Assembly: GCA_037126765.1 (NCBI GenBank)
Contig: JBBCBC010000056.1
Span: 496,001 to 560,000 of the forward strand
Direction: 5' to 3'
DNA from: Stenogyne calaminthoides
Lineage: Eukaryota > Streptophyta > Magnoliopsida > Lamiales > Lamiaceae
DNA length: 64,000 nucleotides
Program-made: the position numbers and the translations under genes
Part shown: piece after piece, positions 23,121-34,350 of the stretch
How positions within the stretch are numbered: the first letter of the stretch is position 1
Layout of the letters: each line of letters starts with the position of its first letter
Notes under the pieces: model-generated
The model's database searches: none
What the model saw: the letters and a program-made list of their open reading frames with translations, nothing else
Told to the model about the DNA's origin: nothing

Positions 23121-24731
23121 CCCAAGCGATTCTTAGGGATAGGAGAGTCCTCGGACTTGATCTCAGGAGAAGAATCAGACCCATGGTCTTACAACGAGGC
23201 GATCCAAGACAAAGATGCAGAATCTTGGCAAACTGCGATGGAAGTCGAGATGGGTTCTATGGATCACAATCGAGTGTGGGAGCTAATCGAACCAACCAGT
23301 GGGGTAAAACCCATTGGATGCAAGTGGGTTTACAAGAGAAAGAGAGGATCGGACGGTAAGGTTGAGACCTTCAAGGCTAGACTTGTGGCAAAAGGGTATA
23401 CTCAGAAAGAAGGGATCGACTATGAGAAAACCTTTTTACCTGTAGCTATGCTCAAGTCCATCCGCATTCTCTTGTAGATAGCTGCGCATCTTGATTTCGA
23501 GATCTGGTAAATGGATGTCAAGATAGCTTTCCTAAACGGAAGTTTTGAAGATGAAATCTATATGTGCCAACCCGAAGGCTTCATCGCGAAAGGACAAGAG
23601 CATCTAGTTTGCAAGCTTAAGAAGTCCATCTACGGACTATAGCAAGCATCCCGAGCTTGGAACCAATGTTTTGATCAAGTAATAAAATCCTACGGTTTCG
23701 ATCAAAACGAGAGTTGTGTATACTGAAAGTGTGATGTAACTGCATTGGTATTCTTAGTACTATATGTAGACGACATTCTACTCATCGGAAATGATGTCAA
23801 GGTGTTGTCAGACGTACGTGAGGGTGTGGCTATCAAATAAGTTTGATATGAAGGACTTAGGAAAAGTCGGTCATATCCTTGGGATCAAGATCACTCGAGA
23901 TCGCAGGAAAAAGGATGATTGGGCTATCCCACGCTTCATACATAGATACTGTTTTCAAGCGATTCAACATGCAAGATTCCAAGAAAGGTTTCTTACCTTT
24001 TAGGCATGGAATCCATCTGTCGAAAGAAATGTGTCCCAAGCCAAAAAACGAGATAGATGATATGAGGAGAATTCCATATGCGTCGGTAGTTGGAAGCCTC
24101 ATGTATGCGATGTTGTGCACGAGGCCGGATATTTGCTTTGCCGTAGGAATGGTAGCAAGATATCAGAGTAATCTAGGAAGAGAGCATTGTTAAAAACATT
24201 TTGAAGTATCTGAAAAGAACTCAAGATAAAATGTTGGTTTATCAGGCGGACAATCTCATTCCCATAGGATACACAGACTCAGATTTCCAATCGGATATAG
24301 ACTCCAGAAATTCTACCTTGGGTAGTGTGTTTTTTCTGGGAGGTGGAGCCATAACTTGGAGAAGCGTAACGCATAAATGCATCGCAGATTCTACCCTGGA
24401 AGCCGAATATGTAGCTGCTTGTGAAGCAGCGAAAGAAGCAGTATGGCTCAAGAACTTCTTAGTGGACTTGGACGTAGTTCTGAATTTGCCCAGCACTATC
24501 ACGGTTTACTGTGATAATGCCAGAGCAGTTACAAATTCAAGGGAACCAAGAGCCCACAAAGCCAACAAACACATTGAAAGAAAATACTATTTTATACAAT
24601 TTCCTATTTTATACGAGAAATCGTTAAGAGAGGAGATATAGAGGTGGCAAAGATCGCATCGAAAGACAACCTAGTAGATCCATTCACAAAAGGTCTGCCT
24701 CAGAAAACATTCGAGAGCCATGTGGAAGGAA
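23121..24731 (+). pseudogene. E2 reverse transcriptase and RNase H (broken)
   Basis: The RT starts near DLISGEESDPWSYNEA and holds CKWVYKRKRG and FKARLVAKGYTQKEGIDYE. The catalytic LYVDDILLIGND is near 23761-23795. Stops at about 23475, 23508-23510 (CAA to TAA before MDVK) and 23640 break it. RNase H includes GYTDSDFQSDIDSRNST, ADSTLEAEYVAACEAAKEAVW and HKANKHIERKY. It is interrupted at HVEGM by the solo LTR at 24737. Confidence 0.88.
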
Positions 24732-24736
24732 TGGGT

Positions 24737-26342
24737 TGTTAGAGTTAGTGTCCTAGAGACAATCCATTGTAAGGACATAATGCTAAGATAATATTCAGTA
24801 TTGGTTTAACATTATTATTTAATTAATATTAAATGTATGTCATTACACTTATTAGAATATTATGTTTGATTGTTTGCATTTGTTCTTATTTGTGTTCCCT
24901 TGAGTCATTGCTGTCATTGAGTGTGTGAGAACTCAGATGACTTAAGCATGATTCTCAAATAGCCCCAATCGAGGATCATCAAGAATGGAATATTGATGAT
25001 GCAATGGAGATTGATGTGCGATCTGCATCATACTCTTAGAGAGTGTAGTAAGATATCACTTACTATGAGATACTAGGTATCTCATGATGCATGCACAAAT
25101 ACCTTAGAGGGTATTGGTATACCCATCCGAGAAATATTTTGATGTATTTCCACTATATGTGTCTACGGGTGTCTCGGTTAGTGGGAGCGATGCGATACTC
25201 CTTTGACTTGAGGTCAATACGCACGACATGTATGGAGTGATGAACTTTGACCATGACCGACGCTTGCACCCTTCCATGTGTAGATATGGTTTGGATTGGG
25301 TTCATCACGAAATGCATGTGCGTGGTAGTTGAGCCAAGAAAATGATTCATTCCTCAAAGTGGATTTAGAGAGAATACTCATCTTCTCATCATAATTGGAT
25401 CAAAGTCATTGGCCAATGCACGTCAACTTGGACTTTGTGGCCAAGTGTGACATAAGCGATCAATTAGTGATTGGAGATAATATGATTTAGTTATTTGAAT
25501 AGACACTTCATCATGTTCAGGACTAATCGAGTATTCGTGAATGAAAGGAGGAAATCGTAATAGCCCATGTTTCAGTTACATGTAGTTGCACGTTTCTCGC
25601 AACGTACCTCATATATTGAGAATGTCTGATTTATTGTCTAGGGTTCAATTAAGATCATTAGTTTGACTGATCGCTCGATATATGAGGGCCCATGGGTCAC
25701 ATAACAAGTAGTTCCCTTTTACGGATTAAAGTTGGTTGATTAAATGTTAAATTGGATTTAATATTTAATTTATGGAGAATTAATTAATAATAGATTAATT
25801 TGAAAATAATTATTATTAATGTTTAATTAAATTGGATTTAATTAAATAGGAATCCCAATAATAATATATGGAATATTATTATAGGTTTTAATATATATGG
25901 AATCAATTCCGTAGAGTTTTGATATACATGGGAATTAAATCCGTAGAGATTTTATATGTGGGAAATAAATCTAAGAGATTTATTTTATAAGATTAGGGAT
26001 TTTATTTCCTAATCAGGTTAGCTTAAGATTTAAGCTGGGGCTCTCCCTATATATATGTGCTCTTAGGAATTCACAAAGAGAGTTAATTCATATTTTCTCC
26101 ATAAGATATAAAGTTAGAATTTTCCTAGCAAATTCGTCTCGGGATTCAACGCTGGCAAATCCGTGCAAGTCTGTGATTGGGGATTACGTGGATACCGTAG
26201 TTGAGAAATATGCTCTCGAGTTACTGTAAGATTTCTTGTTATGATTATTGTAATCGTTTATGCAATTATATGTTCGTTGTTGGTGAACTGTTTAATTACA
26301 CTGCGCATGTATTACGTGTTTACGTGCCTCTAAATCCCAACA
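24737..26342 (+). mobile_element. Solo LTR, 1606 bp, in E2 at the end of RNase H
   Basis: TGTTAGAGTTAG to TAAATCCCAACA, flanked by perfect TGGGT duplications (24732-24736 and 26343-26347). CTATATATATG near 26047 is a likely TATA box, followed by a likely transcription start region, so the + orientation is preferred. It belongs to a different LTR family from E1-E4. No coding region. Confidence 0.88.
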
Positions 26343-26347
26343 TGGGT

Positions 26348-26488
26348 GTCGAGTGCGTTGCCAATCTGCTTTGAGTATAAGTGGGAGAAATGTTATTAGG
26401 TTCATGTAGGAGACATTAGATGTCACATAGAACATGAGACCTGCTGTAGGGTATACTTAAAAGCAGACTTTGAGTATAAGTGGGAGAT
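26348..26488 (+). other. E2 pol 3' end and polypurine tract
   Basis: The last pol codons after the solo LTR read VECVANLL with stop TGA at 26372-26374. TTTGAGTATAAGTGGGAGA occurs twice: once overlapping that stop, and once at 26470-26487 directly before the 3' LTR, where AAGTGGGAGA acts as the PPT. E4 keeps the same pair. Confidence 0.75.
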
Positions 26489-26945
26489 TGTTGGGGTTAT
26501 ACGTGAAAGTATGCTTTTACGTAATAACCGACTAATTTACTCTTATTTACTGAATATAAATTATTTTATCGTTGTTGCTTTAAATATAAATGAATGTTAT
26601 TTATTTATTGCAAACCGTTCAATATTAGTACATATTGCATTGTAGTTAATGTGGTGATACCTGATCACAGAAGATCACATTAACAGTCCCTTGTAAATAA
26701 GCACATCTTCACAACCTAGATGAAACTGAACATCCCATTGATAGAGGTTGAAGTGTAACGTCTCAGATTGACATGTCTTGACCAAGAGATTGCACTAGCA
26801 CATTGAGGTGTGCTGAAGAGGACCTACAAAGAGGATAAATTCTTCCGTACTAACTTATGGGATGAAGAATTAGACCTCAGTGGTTATTGATTTCTTAACC
26901 TCTGTCACTTAAATAGGATTGTGTGTAATTAATATTTATAGCTTT

Positions 26946-28683
26946 TGTTGGGATATTTTAGTTTTGATGAATTATGCCAAAACATTATCAACTTGTGTTT
27001 TTGAAGCTGATTTACAGATAACAAGTTGAGGGTGAACGAGAGAACAAATTGAGGGGGAACTCACGAAATCGCATTTAGATGATCGAGATCGACGAGGTCA
27101 GCAGATTTAGACCGACGAGATCGATGAGTAAGATGAGTTCCGGAGTTAACTGATGAGCTGAGCAAAATCGGAAGAGAAGAAAAGCTAAGCCACCGATCGA
27201 AGATCGATGACCGGATGACCCGATCGGATGACCGGAATAGACCCGATCGATGATCGGAAGAATGCACTCACCGATCTAGTGATCGGAGAGCGCATGTCGA
27301 TCGTAAAGAAACCCACCGTAAGATCGAAAAGAAGGTTGCGGTCGTAAGAGGAGCGGATGAGACCGACGAGATCGACGTGATCGAGATCGATATGAAGATG
27401 AGCGGATGATCAAGATCGACGTGATTGAGATCGATGTGCTAAACCGATATGCTAACCTAATATGCTAAACCGATGTACTTTATCCGATGCGTATAAACTA
27501 ATATGGTGACTGATGCTATATCGACCGATCATGTGAGTTGATCATATCAAAGTAGAAGAAATCGATATCGAAAACCGTAACTCATATCGATCGACGAGAA
27601 GTCATCTGAAGAGAAGTCATCTGAAGTCATATTCACTGAGAATCGAACGCCGATGATCGGGCTTAGCTCGAAAAGCTAGTGACTGAGGGTCGATTGTTCA
27701 AGACAAAAGAATCGAACTCGCCACCTGAGTGTCGAGATGCCCGACGTATAAGGTCCGGCGAAGAGAAGTCACCAAGGCTCGATAGACCAAAGGCTCGATG
27801 GAACCCAAGACACCGAGACTCGTGAGAATCTCGAATGATTCCAAGGCGAGGAATCTGAGGAATATAGCCGTTAGAATCAGCTGACGTGGACCAACGAGAG
27901 GAAGACAACCAGCCTGGAAAAGCTGCAAAAAGCTACAGAATAATATGGATTTGAATGTGACTCCATCCAACGGTAACATTCAAATCCACACTATAAATAC
28001 AAGTTCTTCCTTCATAATTCGGTGTGGAAATGTGAGGAAGTGTGTGAAAAACACCATTGAAGCTACAGAGCCAAATCATCTAACATCTCCACCATAGAAC
28101 ACAGAGCAAGAAATACACACATATATCCAAAAGTGTTCTACCCTAGATCTAAGCACAAATGCCATATCCTAAGCTTAGAGAGATTTTCCCAACCTTAGCA
28201 TTGAGGCTAAACAAATGTAAGGGAAAATCTCAACCTAGTTGGAAACCAAACAATCTTATACCCAAACCCAAGAGTCGGTTAAGTTTGTAGGTTGAGTGAG
28301 AACTCGGTAAACATCTAGCAATCCCGAAAGGGAGGGTAGGCAATCCCGTGAGGGTGATAAGTCCCATTTGAGTGTGAACTCGGTAAACATCTGTTGGGTG
28401 TTGGACTAACGCGTTAAACTAAGTCCAGTTGGTTAAGTAGGTGCCCCTGATGATAGGGAAGAGTGGATGTAGGAGTTGGACTCCGAACCACTATAAAATC
28501 GTGTGTTCTTTACTGCTTTATGTTCTTACTTGCCATATGCATTTGATTATTAAGCAAAACACATCGATCGGTCTTAAAAAAAATAAATTGGAATCACTCT
28601 GCCCTCACCCCTGTTTTATATGCACCGAACATAAACGTTTTGCTTCCGCACGCGCAAAATGGGTTTTCAAATCGGGACCAACA
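26946..28683 (+). mobile_element. Solo LTR, 1738 bp, inside E2's 3' LTR
   Basis: TGTTGGGATATTTTAG to ATCGGGACCAACA, flanked by perfect GCTTT duplications (26941-26945 and 28684-28688). Its sequence is unrelated to the copia family LTR. It has a GATCG-rich stretch near 27060-27660. Orientation is assigned from a CTATAAATAC TATA-like site near 27990; moderate certainty. Confidence 0.85.
27060..27660. repeat. GATCG/CGAT-dense tract in solo LTR
   Basis: Words such as GATCGA, CGACGAGATCGA and CCGATCGGATGACC recur many times without a strict period. The composition differs from both flanks. No protein motif was found in any frame. Confidence 0.5.
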
Positions 28684-29924
28684 GCTTTGATCTGCGTTGG
28701 GTTTAGAGTCAGAGAGTGATTCTATACTTTGAATTTTGGGCAATATTATTAATTACATGACAATTGCTAAGATTTAATACAGAGCAACATGTGCAAGGAA
28801 GGTCTTGTCTGATTTGTCCCCTTGGTGGGCTCAGAAGTTTTATCATACCAAACCTTGCAAGTGAAATTATGTTTCCGGTATGGATAATAATGTTGAGATG
28901 TCTTTACTCCAAGGTAAAATATATTAATTAATATAAAGTCTTTCAGTGGCTTAATTAATTAATGGACTAAATAATCTTAAACACGAGAAATAATAATCGG
29001 GAGTCATATTGTTGTAATATGGGTTAAGTTGGATAGTGCAATATTAATTTTATAGTGGAGTAAATTAATATTAATGGGATGAATAAATATTGTGTCTCAA
29101 TATTGAGAAATTCATAGCCCATTGGAGGTCCAATCTTAATTCTCCCAAAGGCCCCTCAAATAGCCCAAATATAAGTCCAATTAATGAAAAAGAGAAGAAA
29201 ATATTGTTGCCTAATTTTCCTCAAAATTTTCGAAAATTATGGACAAGAAAGGGGAAAGATTTTCTTGATTTTCTTGAAAAGATTTTATGGAAAAGATAAG
29301 TATTCTTGGAATACAAGATTATCCCATAAATTCAAGAAATAAAATCTTGACTTCTTGGATATTGGATTTTTCGAAAATCCTATAGATATGGGAGGAAGAA
29401 TTTTTTTGCGATTATTATGGAAATAGAATATATGAGATATATTCAAGATTTTATCTTGGGAATATACAAAGAAATTTCCCTAACCCTAATTAGGACACAA
29501 AATCTTGCCCCTCTCCCTACTCTATATATAGGAGATGATTTCTTCATCCCCAACACGGTTCTATGAGTTGGAAAAATTAGAAATCCACAAAGGCGGTGTT
29601 ATATATTCTTGTGTTTTCTCTTTTATTAAATTTGTTCGTGGGAATCCTTCCACCGATTACGATCAAAGGACTTGGGGACATATTTGAGAAGGTGTTTTGG
29701 GTTGATCCATCTACTCAACGTTTGTCACTCCAAGAGGTATGTTTCTCGTAACTCCTAGTTCCGCATGTATAGGATTTACGTGAAACTTGTTGTACGCATG
29801 ATGGTTGTTGGCTTTATTTGTTATTTGAATTAATATAGGATTAATTCATGCTAGTAATAAATAAATAATTTAAATATGTATTTAATTGCATCTCGAATAG
29901 ATCCGGGCACCCTATTCCCCAACA

Positions 29925-31407
29925 TAAGCTAACCTGACAATTTAGTGGGAGTGAGATCCTAATCACACTGGGCGATGCTACAAGAGTGGCAGCTGAAGCA
30001 GTGAGAGACGTGCAATTATCTTTTAGTGATACTCCCTCTGTCCCCCAAAAGTATGCTCAGTGGGCTGAAACATGTTTTACGAAAATGAAGATTAAATATG
30101 TTTATGGACACAATATTTTTTATTTTCATCATCCAACAATCACTTAATTACTCAAGTTATCATTATACTTTACTCACAATCAATTATGTTATTTATAAAT
30201 GGACTTAATTTACGTTTTCGTAAAACATGTTTTAAACCTGTAAGCATACTTTTGGGCGACAGAGGGAGTATGATTTTAGTTTTGAGAGATGTTCTTTACC
30301 TTCCTAGCTTTAGAAAGTATTTAATTTCGATTTCTAAACTGTTTTTGCATGGATACTCAGTTTCTTTTAATAATCAAGTTACCATTTTTCAAAGCGATGA
30401 GTTTATTTGTCATGGAACGTTGTTGAACAATCTCTACACTATTAACTGTGCACACCACTCACAAAATGCATCCTATAACACATCAACTATTTTGAATAAA
30501 AGAAAGCCTTTTTTAGATGTGAACGAAACACTTCTGTGGCATCTAAGACTAGGTCATATTAATCTAAAAAGGATTCGAAAGTTGGTGAAAGACGGGTCAT
30601 TGGAATCTCTTCGGGTTGAACCATTTCCAACTTTTGAATCTTGTTTAGAGGGTAAAATGACCAAGAGGGCATTTGGAGCCAAGGGGAATAGAGCCACTAA
30701 AGTGTTAGAAATCGTTCATACTGACTTATGTGGTCCAATGTCAATCAAAGCAAGAGGGGGTTACGAGTATTTCGTTACTTTTATCGATGATTACTTAAGA
30801 TACAAATACATTTTCCTTATGAAGCATAAGTCAGAGACCTTTGATAAATTCAAAGAGTTTAAGGGCGAAGCAAAAAAACATAGGGAAAAGAGTATCAAGT
30901 TTCTACGATCTGATCGTGGAGGCGAATACCTCAGCGATGATTTTTTTGAACTACTTGTCAAATGAAGGGATCGTATCCCAATTGACTGCGCCCGGAACCC
31001 CTCAACAAAATAGGGTTGCAGAACGAAGAAACATAACTCTTTTAGAAATGGTCAGATCTTTGATGAGTTATTCAGATCTTCCCAAGTCGTTTTGGGGTCA
31101 CGCCTTGGAAAACAACGACTTATATTCTAAACTTGGTACTATCCAAATCAGTTCCTAAAACCCCGAAAGAATTGTGGACCGGGCGCAAGCCCAGTTTGAA
31201 ACACATGAGAATCTGGGGGTGTCCCGCATACGTGTTGGACAAGGAAGTCGGTAAATTGGATATACGTTCAAAATTAAGGTTGTTTATAGGATATCCCGAA
31301 GGAACGAAGGGGTGTATGTTCTATGGCCCCAAGGATCAAAGAGTTGTAATAAGTACACACTTTAGATTCTTGGAAGAAGACTATGTGAACAATAGGAAGC
31401 CCAACAA
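29925..31407 (+). pseudogene. E1 middle fragment: protease end and integrase
   Basis: Resumes E1 at the TAAGC duplication. A MITE lies at 30032-30268. Downstream of it a 259-residue frame from 30186, whose first codons are MITE sequence, carries ILRDVLYLPSFRKYLISISK, the pre-integrase LLWHLRLGHINLKRI, GKMTKRAFGAKGN, HTDLCGPM and RSDRGGEYLSDDF. A frameshift at about 30950 leads into the next frame with PGTPQQNRVAERRN (third catalytic residue, Glu). Then RKPSLKHMRIWGC and GYPEGTKGCMFYG follow. It breaks off after NNRKPN, where E3 begins. Confidence 0.88.
30032..30268. mobile_element. Stowaway-like MITE (237 bp) inside E1 pol
   Basis: Termini CTCCCTCTGTCCCCCAAAAG and CTTTTGGGCGACAGAGGGAG are inverted repeats, flanked by TA (30030-30031 and 30269-30270). 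A further inverted pair (AAACATGTTTTACGAAAA and its inverse) extends inward. It interrupts the coding stretch that in relatives runs SFEDRVLILRDVL. Confidence 0.92.
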
Positions 31408-32436
31408 ATGAGATGCCGAAATCTGCGGGCGGGCAGATGAGCGAAAGGCGTCTTGACCGAATAAGTTACACGATCTATTCGGACGTCTTGGCTGCCGAAA
31501 GTACCGCGGGCGGGGCAGATGGATAAATGGCGATGGCCATGATGCGCGCCGCCGCCGAGAGCCGCCGAGGCGCTTAGCGGCGCGCCTCGCCAAGCACCGC
31601 CGAGGTCAACTCGCCAAGTGGCCGGCCGGATGCGGGCATGCATCCCGGCTACGAGCTGCTTGGCGTGGCGTTTCGAGACGGAGTATTTTTTCGAGACGAT
31701 CGAGTGGGAGAAATTTAAGACGGTGTTTCTCCAAGATCAAGCCAAGAAAAATCAAACCATGACAATTGGATAATTTGTGCCCAATATGTTTATTTTTCTG
31801 TTTTGCTTGATTTATTTTGTGCTATCTTATGCTTTATTTAATTTGTTTAAATGTGTTTGCATGAGAATTGCCCAATGAAAATCTCACCTTCAAAATTACT
31901 AAGTATGTTTAAATAATTAATTGACAATTTTATTCCGGATAATAAAATTGAATTAATTTTGACCTCCATGATTTATTTATTTGTGAATTATTTTGGATAA
32001 ATTCCCCCCACGGGACGGTCAAAAGGTAGCTTTCACATGAATGAATTCCAAACGGATGATTGTGGGTTATTACTAGTGGCGACGATGACCCTCCCCACGA
32101 GGCTCGTTCAATACGAAATAATAATCCTGTATTTAATCATGGTTATTACTTAGGTATAAAATTGATATGCATATACTTCCCCGAAGTCCCTGTCAATTTT
32201 ATATTGGTTAAGTGGGAGCCAACTATTAATCTGGATATTAAAGGTTTGTAACTATTCTTGTTTGTAACCTGCTTGAATGTGTTTAAATAATGACCCACCC
32301 CACGTGACTTATTTAAACTATTTTGAGATGTTGGCTGATGCATGTTCATATTTTTTGGAGATTTTAATATGATGCATGTGATCGAACCTTGTGATATATT
32401 TGTGCTTATGCATATTATTGTTTATTTCAGTTCATC
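31408..32436 (+). other. E3 leader: GC-rich block, two hairpins, candidate intron
   Basis: 31408-31690 is GC-rich and 5'-truncated, with GGATGC-GGGCAT-GCATCC at 31628-31645. ACGATCGAGTGGGAGA follows at about 31696. The candidate intron runs 31903-32430 (GTATGT to TTTCAG, 528 nt) and contains the 49-nt two-tier hairpin at 32155-32203 (inner ACTTC-CCC-GAAGT). Confidence 0.55.
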
Positions 32437-33330
32437 ATGTCGCAACCTTTTAATCCACTATTCAATATACTTAAAGACAATTTACTCACTGGATAAAATT
32501 TTGTTGATTGGAATCGTAAACTTACTATTGTCCTCACTGCACAAAGCCATAACTGGGTTCTGACCACACCTAAATCGGAAAAGCCAAAAGATGAGTCCAC
32601 TAAAACGGTTAAGAAAGAGTATGCTGACTGGGAGCGGTCTAACGAAATGGCAAAGTGTACCATCTTGGCTTCTATGTCAGTTGTGTTGAAACACCAACAC
32701 CAGAACGTTGAGACCGCTGCGGAAATCATGACTAGTCTTAAAGCGATGTTTCAACATTAGAACCGTGAGGCTCGTCAGATCACCATGAGGGACTTGCTCT
32801 CTATGAAAATGGTGGAGGGAACGCCCGTAAGGGAGCACGTTCTCCAGATGATGGCTCACCTTAATAAACTTGAGGTACTTGGCGCTGAATACGATATCGA
32901 GACCCAAATTGATTTCGTGCTCCACTCTCTACCGAAAAGTTTTGAACAGTTCAGGCTGAACTACCAGATGAATAATCAGAAGTTCTCGATGCCTGATCTG
33001 TTGCAAGCTTTAGTCTCGGCGGAGGCGATATTGGGGCAAAAGAGCCAAGCCTTGGTGGCAAATGGACCTTCTTTTTCTTCTTTTAGGCCAAGGGGTGGTA
33101 AGAACAAGAAAAGGGACAAAGGCCACAAGCAAGTGAACTCAAGTGTTGCCAATGACAAAGAAAAGGTGAAGAAGGGTGGTGGAGTGAACAAGCCAGCTAA
33201 GGGGTAGTGCTTCAACTGCGGTGAAAAAGGACATTGGAGGTCAGCCTGTTCCAGACCCAAAAGGAATGGAAAGAAAGGCAATTCTCATGCACTAGTTGTT
33301 GAAACTTGTTTAGCGGCGTATGCCTCCCAT
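32437..33330 (+). pseudogene. E3 gag (broken)
   Basis: Begins MSQPFNPLFNILKDNLLTG, then a stop at 32494-32496 (GGATAAAAT, where relatives have GGTGAAAAC). The frame continues well to a second stop near 32758 and is then open from 32785 for 140 codons. A TAG just before CFNCGEKGHWRSAC interrupts the approach to an otherwise intact CCHC knuckle. The start matches E1 and E2. Confidence 0.87.
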
Positions 33331-34350
33331 TTATGGGTGGTGGATACGGGATCCACTGATCATGTTTGTTTCACATTACAGGGGTTCAAGCGGATCCGAC
33401 AACTTAGTGGGAGTGAGGTCCTCATCACACTGGGCGATGCTACGAGAGTGGCAGCTGAAGCAGTGGGAGAAGTGCACCTGTCTTTTGAAGACAGAGTTTT
33501 AATTTTAAGAGATGTTCTTTACGTTCCGAATTTTAGAAAGAATTTGATTTCAGTTTCTAAACTTTTTTATGATGGATATTCGGTTACTTTTAATAAAGTT
33601 GTTACCATTTCTCTTTTTGATAAATTTATCTGTCATGGAACGTTGTCGAATAATCTCTATACAATTAACTGTGCACACCACTCATGAAATACATCCTATA
33701 ACACATCAACTATTTCCGAGAAAAGAAAACGTTCATCAGACGTGAACGAGACACTTCTTTGGCATCTAAGATTAGGTCATATAAATCCAAAGAGGATCCA
33801 AAGGTTGGTGAAAGACGGTTCACTGGAGCTTCTCCAAGTTGAACCGATTCCAACCTGCGAATCATGTTTGGAGGGTAAAATGACCAAGAGGGCATTTGGA
33901 GCCAAGGGGAATAGGGCCAAAGAAGTGTTAGAGATCGTTCACACAGATGTATGTGGTCCAATGTTAACCAAAGCAAGAGGAGGTTATGAGTATTTTGTCA
34001 CTTTTATTGATGATTACTCAAGGTAGGCTTACATTTTCCTTATGAAGCATAAATCTGAGACCTTTGAGAAATTCAAAGAATTTAAGGCTCAAACAGAGAA
34101 TCATAGAAAAAAATCGTATCAAGTCTCTACGATCTGATCGTGGAGGCGAATACCTCAGCAATGAGTTTTTGAACTACTTATCTGATGAAGGGATTGCATC
34201 CCACTTATCGCCCGGAACCCCTCAACAAAACGGGGTTGCAGAGCGAAGAAACAGAAATCTTTTGGAAATGGTTAGATCTATGATGAGTTATGCGGATCTT
34301 CCCAAGTCGTTCTGGGGTCATTCCTTGAAACAACAGCTTACATTCTGAAC
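33331..34350 (+). pseudogene. E3 protease and integrase core (broken)
   Basis: Protease reads VVDTGSTDHVCFTLQGFKRI (DTG intact) and continues to a stop after NCAHHS near 33687. The pre-integrase WHLRLGHINPKRIQRLVKDG, HTDVCGPM, RSDRGGEYLSNEF and PGTPQQNGVAERRN follow. All three integrase catalytic residues are present, but a stop after FIDDYSR (34024-34026) and frameshifts at about 34100 and 34330 break the frame. Confidence 0.87.

Larger units (their letters stand above)
12911..29924 (+). mobile_element. E2, Ty1-copia retrotransposon, complete but carrying four solo LTRs
   Basis: Lies between duplicated TAAGC (12906-12910 and 29925-29929) inside E1 protease. Order: 5' LTR, PBS, leader, gag, PR, INT, RT, RNase H, PPT, 3' LTR, which is the copia order with integrase before RT. 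Removing the four inserted solo LTRs (1845, 3051, 1606 and 1738 bp) and their duplicated sites leaves about 8.75 kb. All genes carry stops, so it is non-autonomous now. Confidence 0.9.
26489..29924 (+). repeat. E2 3' LTR, split by a solo LTR
   Basis: Parts 26489-26945 and 28684-29924 make about 1.69 kb and align with the E2 5' LTR. It starts TGTTGGGGTTATACGTGAAAG and ends ATTCCCCAACA, followed by the TAAGC duplication and the rest of E1. Confidence 0.88.

Noticed and set aside
28441..28719. 92-residue frame near the end of the solo LTR at 26946
   Set aside because: Runs across the LTR end at 28683 into E2's LTR.
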